64,000 bases of DNA from Closterium sp. NIES-65 (GCA_948144175.1 CANXME010002010.1:620001-684000), one strand, 5' to 3'. Counted from the first letter of the stretch, positions 34,028 through 44,977 are shown. The notes: generated by a model from the letters alone, not told the origin. Numbers and translations are program-made.

Positions 34028-35365
34028 GGCAGCAAGGATAGCATCAAAGTCAAGATCATAGATAGCTACGCCTGCCCTAGACAGCTCTCCCCAGCGGGGG
34101 ATCTCAGTGACATCCGTGAACTGCTGACGCCAAGCGTCCGTCAGGCGGCCAAAGCAGCGCTGGGTGGGGTGGGCACCCCCACACTGCTCACCCGCGCGGT
34201 CGCCGGTGCGAAGGACGTAGGTGCAGGGACCAAAACCCCCACCACGCTGACGCTGCGTGTACCACTCACGGAGCTGCGGAGGGGGGGGGGGATGTGTCGA
34301 GAACGCTGCTGCTGCTGCTGGCGCTGACCACCACCAGTGCTGCTCCGCTGCGAAGCGCCACCCCGACCACCTCCACCACCTCCACCACCGCCTTCTCCAC
34401 CTCCGCCACCACCGCCGCCTCCGCCAGTACCGCCGCCGCCTCCGCCGCCTCCGCCTCCACCGCTGCCACCGACACCTCCACCCCCGACACCACTCCCACC
34501 GCCACCCCCACTCCCTCCGCCGCCTCCACCTCCACCTCCACCGCCCCCGCTAGCTCCACCCTCGCCCTTGCCCCCCTTGCCCTTGCTAGGGCGGCGTCTC
34601 CCGCTAGGGGCAGACGCCGCACCGACCGACTCAAGAACAACGAGGTCGGCCGCAGCAGCAGAGGCGACAGAGGGCAAAAGGGGGGAAGGAGAACACCCCT
34701 CAAAGATGGGGGTGCGAGGGTCACCACGAGAGGCCCCTACAGCGACTATGCTCTTCTCGGCCGCTAGGAGGGACTTCTCGAGGAGGTCTACAGTGAGAGT
34801 GGTGGGACAGACTGAGAGGAAGTGGTCCCTGACTACACGAAGGGAGTCAGGGAGACGAGTGACTATGAAGTAGAGAGTGATGTACATGGGGGGGGGGGGG
34901 GGGGTTCTTGGCGCAGAAGTCAGCAGGAAGCGCAGCGCGGTAGCGAGTGTCACTAGTGCTGAGGTGCGTAATGAGGTCAGCGACTGTGGGAAAGGCAGCA
35001 AGGTCAGGGAAGAGGTACGGTAGCATGAGACGGCTCAGTGCAGCAGTGGCAGGGGAGGAGTAGCGTGCAACTACAGCGTCGTACAAGGGGTGAGCACTCT
35101 TGTACTGACTAAAGTGCGCACGCTCGGAGGTAGGGAGGTGGCGACACACAGCAAGACGTGCAGCAGCATCGCGCGTGGCCCACTGGGAGCGAACAGTGGG
35201 GTCAGCATCAGCAGCAGGGGCAGGAGAGGCGCCAGAGGTGAGGTCCCAGAGAGAAAGACCGTTTGCCCTATCGCACTGTAGGAACAGCTGCAGGTCGTCG
35301 ACCCAGACCTCAAAGTCAATGGCGCGACCCTCAGCGTCAAAAGCTAGGACACTAGGGGTAGCCAT
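34028..35365 (-). pseudogene. Copia H gag, three frames
   Basis: The Met at 35365 starts MATPSVLAFDAEGRAIDFEV, the conserved Gag N-terminus also seen in K and L. A run of 17 C on the coding strand (34888-34904) shifts the frame. The next frame gives YITLYFIVTRLPDSLRVV, then a long glycine tract at about 34560-34390. A second G/C run near 34269-34279 shifts again to PPQLREWYTQRQ and the knuckle CTYVLRTGDRAGEQCGGAHP then TQRC (about 34225-34152), then WGELSRAGVAIYDLDFDAIL. Confidence 0.85.
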
Positions 35366-36385
35366 GACAACAGTAGACTAGCAGCACTAATTGTAGGATA
35401 GGGGCAGTGCAGTGACAGAAGTGCTGCTCTCACCAGACAGGGCGGTTCGGGCAGCTCAGTAGCACAGCAACACGGCAACAATGCTGCTCGGACGGCTCAG
35501 CAGCAACTGCAGCTCCGCGGTACCAGCGGCTCGGCTCCTCAGACGGCTTGGGCGGCTCGGGTGGCTCGGGCGGCTCGGGCGGCTCGGGTCCTCAGCGGCA
35601 CAGGCGGCTCGGGCGGCTCGGCTCCTCAGCGGCGCTGGCGGCTCGGGCAGCTCGGGCGGCTCGGGCGGTTCGGGTGGCCCAGGTGGCTCGGGCGGCTCGG
35701 GCGGGTCGGGCAGCTCGGGCGGTTCGGCTGGGTCGGGCGGTGAAGGGCGGCGGGGCTGCAAGGTAGGTGGCGGGTCCGCGGTGGTAGAGGCGGCGGGGCC
35801 GCAGTGAAGGGCGGCGGGGCCGCAGAGAATGGTGGCGGGGCCGCATCGAGAGAGGCGGCGGGGCCGGGACGAAGGGCGGCGGGGCCTCAGTGTGAGGCTG
35901 CGAGGCCGCAGTGAAGGGCGGCGAGGCCGCTGAGAGAGAGGCGGCGGGGCCGCGACAAAGGGCGGCGGGGCCGCGACGAAGGGCGGCGGGGCTGCGACGA
36001 AGGGCAACGGGGCCGCGTCGAGAGAGGCGGCCGGGCCGCGACGAAGGGCGGCGGGGCCTCAGTGTGAGGCGGCGGGGCCGCTTATAAGGGCGGCGGGGCC
36101 GCTAAGAGGAGGCGGAGGGGCCGCTGAGAAGGGCGGCGGGGCCGAATCGACTGGCGGCGGGGTCGTTAGGGCGGCGGGGCCTACTCGACGGGCGGCGGGG
36201 CCGAATCGACGGGCGGCGGGGCCGTTAGGGCGGCGGGGCCTAATCGACGGGCGGCGGGGCCTCTAGGGCGGCTCGACAAAGTGAGAGAGAGCCCGGAGCG
36301 TGACTCAGGCCGAGCGCGCTTCGGGCAGGAGAGAATAAAAAAAGACTCGATGTGGTGGGCCCTAGGCACAGTTCCCACGGGGGAA
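35366..36385 (-). repeat. GC-rich leader of copia H
   Basis: 35525-35750 is built of GGCTCGGGCGG units of about 9-12 bp. 35760-36270 is built of GGCGGCGGGGCCGC(A/G)... units of about 20-30 bp with variable spacers (GAAGGGC, GAGAGA, TCGACGG). The leader lies between the primer site (36386-36399) and the gag start. Frames here are composition artefacts. Confidence 0.7.
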
Positions 36386-36527
36386 CCTGCTCGATACCAT
36401 GAGAAAAGTAGAACGAGAATGAAAATGACTATGGAATGGAAGTGATACAAATATGCAACCCTAGAAATGTGTACCCCATATGAGCTACCCCACTATAGCC
36501 TACACAAGATTATAATTTGACAAAACT

Positions 36528-37529
36528 GACTTCGTGGTCGGGTGTGTGGGAGGTGCAGCTGACCTTTTGCAGGTGTACAAGGGTTGCCTGTACACGAGGT
36601 GTACTAGAGAATCCATGCAAGAGTAACTGAAGCATCCGCGAGTGCAACACAGATGTCTCGTGCACATGTTCAAGTGTACCAGCTTGTACAGACGTTCGCG
36701 GGTGTTCGTCTGCGCAGGGTCGCGTCTGACCCTGCGCACCCTTGAGACTGCACGGGTGAATTTTGGCCAGAAATTCGAATGTGCCCTAATTTCGACCAAT
36801 GAGGAGCTGACATATTGAAATGTCGACTGAGGTGTTCGACAAAAGTGGTTGACGAAGGTCGTTGACCCGCGACGACGAAGGTCGTCGACCCGCGACAACA
36901 AAGGTCGTCAACTGGTGATGACGAAGGTCATCGTCCTACAGGGTTGTCAAGGGCCTTACATGGTTGACCGAGTTACCTACTCGACGAGGTTCTGCGGAGG
37001 GTCGCGAACGTCTCGAGGTTGCTGTGGCGAAGTCAGCCGACATGGCAGCACGTGGTCGATGTGGCTCATCAAGTGCAACCGTCAGCATATGGCTGACAAC
37101 CTGCGAAATCTGCTTGACAGTGCACGTCATGCATAACTGTCTACAAGTACCTGCAAGTAGGTGCATGCACATGCGCATACAATCACCTGCAGATGTTGCG
37201 TTGGCAAGCCGCGCCGATGCTGCGTTGGCAAGTCACGTACGAGCTGCGTCGGCGGACCGCGAACTTGCTTCGTTGGCAGGTCGACAACTCTGTCATGCTA
37301 GCAGTCAACCTGCCCAAGCACTAGCAAACCTTACATGTGATGTAGTCAATCTTTGCCATTGCTTGTTCTCATTCTGAACTCCGTAACCTCAACATTCCTT
37401 AGTGAAACTCTTGCTGTTTTGCCCTGTGAAAACACAAGTCCTAGCGAACACAGACAGAGCTACGATCACTCTGACAAGTCGTGCCAACCCCATAGTCTAG
37501 CTCCCACCATTGCAAAGCTAATCTCCTCA
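36528..37529 (+). repeat. 5' LTR of copia G, major part (first 40 bp at 30051-30090)
   Basis: After removal of H the sequence TTTGGCCCCGCCCTC...GGGCAAAACTGACTTCGTGG is continuous and aligns with the 3' LTR start at 46985. It contains many TCGAC words. The end has GAGCTACGATCACTC and CATAGTCTAGCTCCCACCAT. The next bases TGGTGCGGTGAGTGTGG (37530) start with TGG as a primer site should, but they do not match the initiator tRNA-Met pattern and I cannot name the tRNA. Confidence 0.85.
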
Positions 37530-37757
37530 TGGTGCGGTGAGTGTGGACGGCCCCGCAAGGATACCTTCAGATAGGAACCGACTTATCACTTACCTAAGTC
37601 GTTCGTAGGCCGGCAGCCCATGCGAACTATGGTGCCTACCCTGGCAGAGGCCGGCGAGGTAGAGGATACTTTAGAAGCACGTCTGGCTGATGCGACGAGA
37701 CGCCATGGAGAGAAGGCGAGTTCAGGACGGTGCTCCCCTTGCAGGTGGTTCTTCTGG
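37530..37757 (+). other. Copia G leader remnant
   Basis: This is the interval between the 5' LTR of G and the gypsy LTR. A 61-residue frame (37620-37805) runs into the gypsy LTR and shows no family motif. I treat it as untranslated leader. The N-terminal gag of G, expected after it, is missing. Confidence 0.4.
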
Positions 37758-38137
37758 TGTGAGGATCTAGGATCGAGCTCAGAAAAGAGAATTGTAATTG
37801 AATGATTCACCTGGAAACAACACGAGGCTATATATAGGCTCAACACAAGGCCTAGTAACCAGGTGTTACACGAAGGTTCCGCGGGTTGCGAAGCGTCCCG
37901 AACATATCCTTCCCGAATTTGGTAGAAGGCAATTCGGTGGTAACCGAAATGTCCAGAATTCGGTGCACGCGACCTAGCTCGGTGCTATAACTATAATAAA
38001 ATATAGGAAAGCACCTAGCCTAGGAAATCAAGCAATTCATGCATGCATATAATTATCCTATGCTAGAAATAGCATAATAAAGTAAAGGCAAGCAAGCATA
38101 GCTGGCATAAGCCGTCGTACTCTCACACGCCCCCTCC

Positions 38138-38640
38138 TCAAAGCTGGGTGATGTGAGATACACCCTGCTTGACAAGATTGTTCTTGAGAGCATGGCGTGC
38201 ATTGCCCACATCAGCTTCTGCAACCCAACTGTCCTCAGTGGGGTCATATCCCTTCCAGCGTGTCAGGAACTCGAGGGTCTTGCCGTTGCGGTGCCGATGA
38301 GTGAGAACGCGGTCGATCTCATACTCTAGTTCATCCTGCACAAGTACAGGTGGAGGTGGCGGTAGTTGCCGTCCCTGAAACTGTTGGTTGGGGTCCTTGT
38401 AGGGCTTCAGTAGCTGAACATGGAAAGCGTTGTGAAGATTCTGTGTATCTAGGAAGCGCAAGCGGAATGTAACTGGTGTCACCTGTGCCTCCACGAGAAA
38501 TGGACCATAAAAGCGAGGCCAGAGTTTGGATGGGAGGTGAGACAGGTTCAAGTTGCGCGTGTCAAGAAGCACCTGATCTCCGACTGCTACTGAGTGATCA
38601 CGTTGCTGACGATAGGCATACTGCTTCTGGGAGGTCTACA
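38138..38640 (-). pseudogene. Chromovirus integrase C-terminus with chromodomain
   Basis: The frame 38572-38138 (144 residues) reads LLDTRNLNLSHLPSKLWPRF, GPFLVEAQVTPVTFRLRF, NAFHVQLLKPY, then the chromodomain EYEIDRVLTHRHRNGKTLEF, LTRWKGYDPTEDSWV and ALKNNLV. The aromatic and Trp positions expected in chromodomains (Y/W...W...W) are present. In chromoviruses this domain directs integration to modified chromatin. A stop near 38637 separates it from the integrase core frame, otherwise the reading is continuous. Confidence 0.9.
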
Positions 38641-39688
38641 TCGTGGTGAGTCGTCGCTGAGTCTTCTCCCATAGCTGCTGCATGGTGGTGACAAAGTCAT
38701 GTGTGGCTTGGATGTGTGCCGGCGTGGTTGGCTGCTGTGGTGTGAGTGGTTCCCGGCCGTAACACAGGAAGAAAGGAGTTTTCCCTGTGGCCGTATGGGA
38801 TGCGTTGTTGTAAGCAAACTCTAGGGTCGGTAACTGTGTGTCCCAGTGGCTGACGTCGTCCTTGCAAGCTGTGCGCAGTAACTGTTCAACCACTTGATTG
38901 AGTCGCTCTGTCTGTCCGTCAGTCTGGGGGTGGTATGCTGAAGACATTGCAAGCTTTGGTCCCAACAGTCCCATGAGCTCCTTCCAGAACTTACTGGTGA
39001 ATTTTGGGTCTTTGTCTGAGATGAGTGTAGCGGGGATGCCGTGGATGGTGATGATGCGGTCGAAGAAGAGGCAAGCAGTTGCTTCAGCTGTAGCTGTGGT
39101 GTTGGTGGGTATGAAGTGACCCATTTTAGAGAACTTATCAATAACTTTGAGGATGGAATCGTGCCTCCATAAGGTCGAAGGAAGTCCTGTGATGAAGTCG
39201 AGGCTAACGACCTGCCATGGCTGCTCCGGTACAGGTAGAGGCTGAAGTAACCCTGCTTTTTTCTGCTTTCTGCTCTTCATCCACTGGCACTTGTCGCAAG
39301 AGGTGACAAACTGCTGCACGTCTGCTGCCATCCCGGGCCAGTAGTAATACTTTGCTATCCCTGCTAACGTCTTGTTGCTCCCGAAATGTCCCGCGTAAGG
39401 TACGTCGTGAAACTCCTCCAATAGGATCTGCCGTAGCGGGGCATAATTCGGTACCCAAATCTTACCTGAACCCTTCCTTACCGCTAAGTCTTTCTCCCAC
39501 TGTAATAGCTTCTTGAACTGTGCTGTAGCGATCTCCGCATCCATGTAGTACCCTTGAGTGGAGGGTTCATCCCGTCGAGCTGGATGCCTGCTACATGACC
39601 GGGGCGGCTCAACGCGTCTGCTTTGTTGTGCAGCCTGGGCTTGCAGACGATGTCGTAGTGGAAGTGAGTTTCCAAGAAGTCCACCCAC
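38636..39688 (-). CDS. Chromovirus integrase open frame
   Basis: The true coding part starts with the RNase H tail region (YYMDAEIATAQFKKLLQWEK). It then has the HHCC zinc region (EEFHDVPYAGHFGSNKT, CDKCQ), the core with SLDFITGLP (first Asp), LISDKDPKF (second Asp) and TDGQTERLNQVVEQLLR (Glu), and YNNASHTATGKTPFFLCYGR. All three catalytic residues are visible. The first ~45 residues of the open frame are out-of-frame sequence. It ends at a stop at 38636-38638 just before the C-terminal piece. Confidence 0.85.
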   Translation of the reverse strand: MGGLLGNSLPLRHRLQAQAAQQSRRVEPPRSCSRHPARRDEPSTQGYYMDAEIATAQFKKLLQWEKDLAVRKGSGKIWVPNYAPLRQILLEEFHDVPYAGHFGSNKTLAGIAKYYYWPGMAADVQQFVTSCDKCQWMKSRKQKKAGLLQPLPVPEQPWQVVSLDFITGLPSTLWRHDSILKVIDKFSKMGHFIPTNTTATAEATACLFFDRIITIHGIPATLISDKDPKFTSKFWKELMGLLGPKLAMSSAYHPQTDGQTERLNQVVEQLLRTACKDDVSHWDTQLPTLEFAYNNASHTATGKTPFFLCYGREPLTPQQPTTPAHIQATHDFVTTMQQLWEKTQRRLTTM

Positions 39689-41093
39689 CGCACATGTCGT
39701 CGTGAGAGCGTCGGCTGCGACTTTAGGTATTTGAGACTGCAGTGGTCAGTATAGACTGGAGTCTTGGCTCCCTCTAGGTAATACCTCCACGCCTTGAAGG
39801 CCATGACTATCGCTAAGGCTTCCTTGTCATGGATGGGGTAGTTCAGCTCTGCTCCGTGTAGCTTCTTACTAAGATAGGCGATGGGCTGCAAACCGCGTCC
39901 GTGATCCTGCATCAGTACCGCTTCGACTGCTTGGTCACTAGCGTCTGCTTCCACCACGTAGTCCTCTCTGGGTCTGGTAGGATGAGTACTAGCGCTGTAG
40001 TCAGTGCTGTCTGTAACTGCTCCATGGCTTGCTGGTGAGGAGAATCCCATTTGTAGGGCGTATCCTTTTTTAGTAGGTCGGTCAGTGGCACTGCTATGAT
40101 AGCGTACTACGGCACAAACGTGTTGTAGTAGTTGGCGATGCCTATGAACTGCTGCAACTCCTTCACGTTCTCCGGTACTTTCCACTTCTTGACGCCTTCG
40201 TTCTTCCGCGGGTCCACGTCTACGCCCTCGGCACTCACTATGTGCCCAAGAAACTGTACCTTCTTCAGGGCAAAGTCGCTCTTTGACAACTTCACATAGA
40301 ACTTGTTTTTCCGCAGGATCTCGAACACCTTTTGCAGATGCTCCACGTGCTCCTTCATGTTCTTGGAGTAGATGGGAATGTCCTCCAGGTACACCACCCC
40401 GCACTCGTCCAGCAGAGGCCGTAAGATGTGATTCATCTCCGCCTGAAACGTTGCTGGTGCGTTGCAGAGTTCGAACGGCATCACTAAGTACTCATAGGAG
40501 CCGTATCTGGTATGGAACGCCGTCTTGTGGATCGAGCTGTCTGCCATCTTGATCTGCCAGTAACCCGACCGTAGGTCCAGCTTCGAAAAGACTATTGCAC
40601 CACGCTGTTGATCCAGAAGGTCGTCGATGCGCGGTATGGGGTATTTGTTTTTTACTGTCTATTTATTCAGTGCGCAGTAGTCGATGCACATCCGTAAACT
40701 GCCGTCTGGTTTTGGAGTGAAGAGGACTGGTGCACCGTAGGGAGAGGTGGATGGGCGGATCAGTTGTCTGTCCAGTAAATACTCGATCAGCTTCTTCATG
40801 TCTGTCAGTTCGGTCGGACTCAGTCGGTATGGTGCACGTGAGACGGGTTTCGCACCTGGTTCCTCCATGATCTCGTGCTCATGGGTGCGTGCAGGGGGTA
40901 CGCCTGCAGGTAGGTCATCGGGCATTATATCCTTGTACTGCTCCAAGACCTCCTTTACTGTTGCAGATAATTCTGCATTCGGCTTCTCCTCCTCTGCTGC
41001 TGCCATAACTAGTGCTAGGTATCCCGTGTTATTCTCGTTCACGATCTGTTCAAACCATGCCAGTGTCGTTTCAGGAACGCTCCCTGTATCCAT
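39484..41093 (-). pseudogene. Chromovirus RT and RNase H, broken
   Basis: The frame 41093-40659 gives YKDIMPDDLPAGVPPARTHE, PYRLSPTELTDMKKLIEYLL and SPYGAPVLFTPKPDGSLRMC. The stretch 40658-40107 gives IPRIDDLLDQQ, KTAFHTRYGSYEYLVMPFEL, APATFQAEMNHILR and VVYLEDIPIYSK, where the catalytic YLDD is YLED (about 40382-40393). The frame 40404-39484, from about 39960, gives RNase H: VVEADASDQAVEAVLMQDHG, PIAYLSKKL, VYTDHCSLKYL and HNKADALSRPG. Stops lie near 40657 and 40107. Confidence 0.88.
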
Positions 41094-41099
41094 CTAGCT

Positions 41100-41435
41100 T
41101 CACAGCTCCACTCGTTTCCCGTTGTTGTAGATGCACGCTTTCCTGTTGACCCAGTCGATCTCGAGGTTGAACCGCTTCAAGAAATCTCGCCCCAAGATGA
41201 AATCTAAACCTTTGATGTTCGTAATCGGCAATGTTGGCTTCCACCTTAGTGCCCCTATGTGCAGCTGCAGTGATGCTTCGCTGTGGATGGGAAGTTTCGT
41301 ACCGTCCACCATCGTTGCCGAGAACTTGGTCTCCTCGGAAGGTTCTCCAATTTTCTCCGATGTCTTGTGGTCGCACACTGAGTGAGACGCACCGTTGTCC
41401 ACCAGTGCCTGGAGGCGTCGTTCGTTGCAGATCAC
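41100..41435 (-). pseudogene. Chromovirus retropepsin
   Basis: It reads ICNERRLQALVDNGASHSV, where the active-site D(S/T)GA is DNGA (about 41390-41401). TKLPIHSEASLQLHIGALRW and ITNIKGLDFILGRDFLKRFN follow, the latter being the flap and ILG-x-DFL end of gypsy proteases. The Ser/Thr to Asn change after the Asp could weaken activity. A stop at 41097-41099 cuts it off from RT. Confidence 0.85.
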
Positions 41436-41564
41436 CTCGAGTAATAGTGGTTGTTGCTACTCCGAGTAACCGTAGATGGTCTCGCTTATTGGATGGTAAG
41501 GTACGTCGAATAGATCATCCCTCGATCCTGTGGTCGAAGCTGCTGACTCCATATCAGTTTTCAA

Positions 41565-42484
41565 CTAAGTATGTTTAGAAGGATTTATCCGAGGCCGATT
41601 CAGCTTCGTCTTGGTCTGGAACCTTTCCTTAAGCCTTTGCAGTTGTGTAGGCTTCACCTGTGGGCCACGGGGAGCCTTAACATTGTGCTGCAGGGAGAGA
41701 ATATTAACTCTTTGGAACGCACGATCCTTTTCAACGCTCCGGAGTGTTTTGCCCAACTTCTCAGGTACCTGAATAATGTCTAAAGGCTTTTTCTTGGCCT
41801 TGAAAACTCCCCTGAATTTTTTGAAGGCTTGAAAACCTCGAGATGTGATATTCTTACTCTCTGGGGTGTTCGGCTGGAGTTTCCCAGTCGGTGCAGAGTC
41901 TGGTTTCGCGGAGCCTCCATTTGTCTTGGCGATTTCCCCTGTTGCCGGCTGGTCGTGGCGTTTTAAATTGGCGCCATCGTATCCTCCTTTTTTTGTCTGC
42001 TCCAAAGTCGCCATGTCTTTTGACTTCGTGGGTGCTACACTGTTGTTGCCCTTCAGCTCCACTCATGCCTTATTCATTTTCCAACACGCCAAGAGTCGAT
42101 GTCCTGCTGCGCCACAAAATTCGCACTTCTCATATTTTCTCGGCCGCTGCGTCGCGTCGACCTTGTCGATATCCATCGGGTTGGCGGTCGTGGGTGGTGC
42201 CGATCGCTTCGTGTCGAATGATCTGTTCGGCACGTGGCGTCGTGTCTCGGGTTGATCTCGCATCAGCACATCGAATCTCTCTGCTGCACACACCATGTCG
42301 CGGTAGTTGTTGTAGCTCGCTGCAATCATCTGTTGGCGGAATTCCATCTTTAGCCCCTAAGTATACGCTTGGATTTTTTCCCCTTCGGTCACGACAATTA
42401 TTCGGTTGAAGAGGCTCTCCATCTGCTGCGTGTACTGTGTTACACTGTTAAACTGTTTATGCCGATGAATCTGCTGCCGCGCCA
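41565..42484 (-). pseudogene. Chromovirus gag, 5' truncated
   Basis: From 42484 the minus strand reads MARQQIHRHKQFNSVTQYTQ, QMESLFNRIIVVTEGEKIQA, a stop near 42360, then KMEFRQQMIAASYNNYRDMV, which belongs to the retrotransposon Gag domain. The zinc knuckle CEFCGAAGHRLLAC is at about 42123-42082. A basic region follows in 42062-41565 (KRHDQPATGEIAKTN, FRGVFKAKKKPLDIIQVPEK). The N-terminus is lost at the junction with the gag of G. Confidence 0.75.
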
Positions 42485-42496
42485 TGTAGCTGGAGT

Positions 42497-43009
42497 TGAT
42501 TGGTTCGAAAGGACGACCTGTACATCAGACAGCTGGAGGGGAAGATGACGCACATTTGGATGGGTGAGCAGGAGTCGGCGACGGACTACTGCAACCGTGC
42601 TCGACGGATCTTTGCTGAAATGCGTATGGCAGGTGCCGAATACTCAACTGCGTCCTACATCACCCACATCGTCAAAGGCCTGCCGCACAGCTACAACCTA
42701 ATGAAGAGGATGATGATGGTGCCCCACACGCGTGAGTCCCTCGACGAGGACTCCATCACCAGCTACATCCTTCAAGACGAGGCTATGCAGGAGGCAGAGC
42801 AGCCCACGGAGCTCCTTCCGCAGGCAAGTTACGCCGCACCAACGAAGCAGAATCGTCAGCAGGGGCAGCGCGGAAATTCTGGCGGAGGTGGGAGGCCAGC
42901 GAAGGATGCCGACCGGGCGAAATCATCTCGTGAAAGTGGTCGCGGCAACGGTGGTCGATGGCGCAAGTGCTGGGTGTGCGGAAGCGCTGACCACCTCAGG
43001 TCGCGGACG
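42497..43009 (+). pseudogene. Copia G gag, N-terminus missing
   Basis: It reads RKDDLYIRQLEGKMTHIWMG, ATDYCNRARRIFAEMRMAGA, YITHIVKGLPHSYNLMKRMM and SITSYILQDEAMQEAEQPTE, as in UBN2-type copia Gag proteins. A basic/glycine-rich region and the start of a zinc knuckle, RKCWVCGSADHLRSR, follow. The knuckle and the rest of the polyprotein break at about 43008, where the strand of the coding sequence switches. Confidence 0.85.
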
Positions 43010-44145
43010 ATGCCTTTGCCGTTGACGAAGTTGGTGAAGTCCTTCCTCAGGAACTCGCCTCCACGGTCAGAGCGGAGCATCATCACCGACTTCTTGGTTT
43101 GCCTCTCCACGACCAGCAGCCACTGCTTCAACACTTTCAGGACGTCGCTTTTCTTGGCGACCGATCTCACCCACACGTGGCGCGTCTTCCGGTCCTTCAG
43201 CAAAAGAAAGTAGAAGATGCCATCCTCGGCGGCCACTCGGAACGGTCCGCATAGGTCAATGTGTACCTCTACCGCATAGGCCAGGGCCTCCTCCGTGTCC
43301 AAACCTTTGTCGGGGAAGGTGTGCCGCGCAAGTTTTCCGCCTACGCAAGAGACGCACTGCAAATCGGTCCCCGTCGACAGCTTGATGTCCAGGCCGGTGG
43401 CAACTTTGTGCTTCGCAGAGCTCGTGATGGTGTCAACGCCAACGTGCGCAAGCCACGCATGCCACTTGGGCAGCATCGACTTCGTTGCCGATGCGATCGT
43501 CCGCAAGGCCACCACCTCTGTCGACGTTGACGACAGCTTTGTCGAGCAGGGTTGAAGGATGGTGCAGAGAACGCGGCCAGTATAGCGAGCTCGACCGAGC
43601 ACCTCCTCGGTCACGTTGACGAGCATCATCTTGTCGCCGTCGTCCTACAGCTGCTCACCATTCTCCTTCAGCTGGCCGGCTGACAGCAGGTTCGCCTGCA
43701 CGCCCGGTTCGTAGAGCACGTCGGGGATGAGGACCTGCTTCACGGCCTCCCCTTGCAGAGCGACAGTGCCTCGGCCTTTGACGGTTTGCAGAGCCCCGTT
43801 GAAGCCGCGCACATGCTTCACATTGCCGCTCAGTGCCATGTCGACGAAGGCCTCCTTCGTCCCCATGAGGTGGTGCGAGCAGCCGCTGTCGAGCAGAACC
43901 ACCATCGGATTCGCCCGCACAGCTGCAGCGAGCGCTTTGAAGTCTTCGCCGGCCTCTAGCGCCACCGAAACAGTCGGCTCCACCACGCCGTCACCTTGCC
44001 TTTTTCCGCTTGTGGAGTCGACCTCCTTCGTCGCCAACACCTTCTTCAACGTCTGCTTCTCCTTGCACGGCTTCTCGTCCCAAATTTTATTACTGTTGGC
44101 CGACCGTCCGCGGCCCCCCTTGTGGTCTTCGTTTTCAGCTCCGCA
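43008..44145 (-). pseudogene. Copia G protease and integrase segment, inverted in place
   Basis: The minus strand reads NEDHKGGRGRSANSNKIWDE (from about 44143), a protease with VVLLDSGCSHHLMGTKEAFV (about 43905-43846), LYEPGVQANLLSAGQLKENG, then WHAWLAHVGVDTITSSAKHK, CVSCVGGKLARHTF, VEVHIDLCGPFR and MMLRSDRGGEFLRKDF, ending NFVNGKGIV at about 43010. The plus strand on both sides carries gag (left) and SAPQQNGLAEREMRTVV (right, from about 44139), the missing next integrase residues. So one 1.1-kb block was flipped. Confidence 0.9.
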
Positions 44146-44977
44146 GCAAAACGGCTTGGCGGAGAGGGAGATGCGGACGGTCGTCAAAGACGTGCGGACG
44201 ATGCTGCTGCACATGGGCGTGCAGCACCACTGATCGCATCTCACCCTGTGGCAGGTTTTCTGGGTGCACAACTGCTTGGAACGATTGATGCTACCGCAGG
44301 GGACGACGTCGCACCAACTGCTGACGGGCAAGAAGCCCGACCTGACAGTGGCGAGGGTGTGGGGTTGCATGGTGCAGTTCATAGTCCCTGAGCAGCAACG
44401 TGGTGTGAAGCTGGCTCCAAAGGCTTGTTTGGGGCTAAACCTGGGTGTTTCTCCAGAGAGCAAGAGATGGGAAGTGCTCGACCTGACAGACAACAAGCTG
44501 GTCACGACGGTCAAGGCCATCTTCTACGAGACGATGTCCCTGGAGGTGTGGAAGGTGACGCATGGGCCAGCATCGGCACGGGCGCAGGCCCACTCTTTGA
44601 CTGACTCCTCGACAGCGACGTTTCCACTACTCGCTGAGGTCAACGAGGCTGCTGACGAGGACGTCGAGGATGTCCATCCTTCTCCTCCTCCTCTTGTCCC
44701 TTCTGCACCACCTCTTGTCACCGACTTGCCAGAGGCGACACCTTCGTCGGCCACCGGTGACGAGGGGAGCCTGCGGACGTTGCCTGTAGCCCCGACCAGT
44801 GGCGTCGCCAGCGGCCGATGTGATGTCAAGCTCGTCAACAAGGGTGTGAAGCCGGCGACGTCAGGGCAGCAGCGGCCAGAAGACATGGCGTCGACAGGGG
44901 AGCTGTTGACGAAGAAAGCGGCTGCATAGGATCCGCCGACAGGGGAGCAACTCGACGATGGTTCGTCGAGCAACATT
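44146..44977 (+). pseudogene. Copia G integrase end and linker
   Basis: It reads QNGLAEREMRTVVKDVRTML (integrase Glu near 44161), a stop at 44231-44233, then TSHQLLTGKKPDLTVARVWG, KACLGLNLGVSPESKRWEVL and FYETMSLEVWK, typical of TNT-like copia integrase ends. An acidic, Ser/Pro-rich linker with VTDLPEATPSSATGDEGSLR follows. A stop lies at 44927-44929. The linker here has no PQQLREWY box or GAEPG repeat, unlike the short-LTR group. Confidence 0.8.

Larger units (their letters stand above)
30091..36522 (-). mobile_element. Copia element H, complete with LTRs, inserted in the 5' LTR of G
   Basis: The LTRs are 123 bp each (30091-30213 and 36400-36522), TGAGAAAAGTAG...AATTTGACA, with three differences. 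The flanks are AAACT at 30086-30090 and 36523-36527. A reversed primer site (TGGTATCGAGCAGG on the minus strand) lies at 36386-36399, and the reversed polypurine hairpin at 30214-30236. Reading leftward: leader, gag, protease, integrase, linker, start of RT. The RT core is then deleted and the reading joins the RNase H end. Confidence 0.95.
37758..42484 (-). mobile_element. Ty3/gypsy chromovirus remnant inserted in copia G
   Basis: The 3' LTR is 37758-38127 (370 bp), with inverted ends TGTGAG/CTCACA. On the minus strand it has a TATATATAG box near 37826-37836 that could start transcription. The reversed polypurine tract CGCCCCCTCCTC lies at 38128. Gene order on the minus strand is gag, protease, RT, RNase H, integrase, chromodomain, typical of chromoviruses. 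The other LTR and the start of gag are missing: at about 42485-42497 the sequence switches to the gag of G. Confidence 0.9.

Noticed and set aside
34337..34873. A Pro-rich plus-strand frame (178 residues) opposite the gag of H, and the like at 53140-53643 opposite the gag of K
   Set aside because: They are complements of the glycine tract of Gag.
36849..37377. Short plus-strand frames at 36849-37136 and 36964-37377
   Set aside because: They lie within the 5' LTR of G; equivalent frames in the 3' LTR are not conserved.
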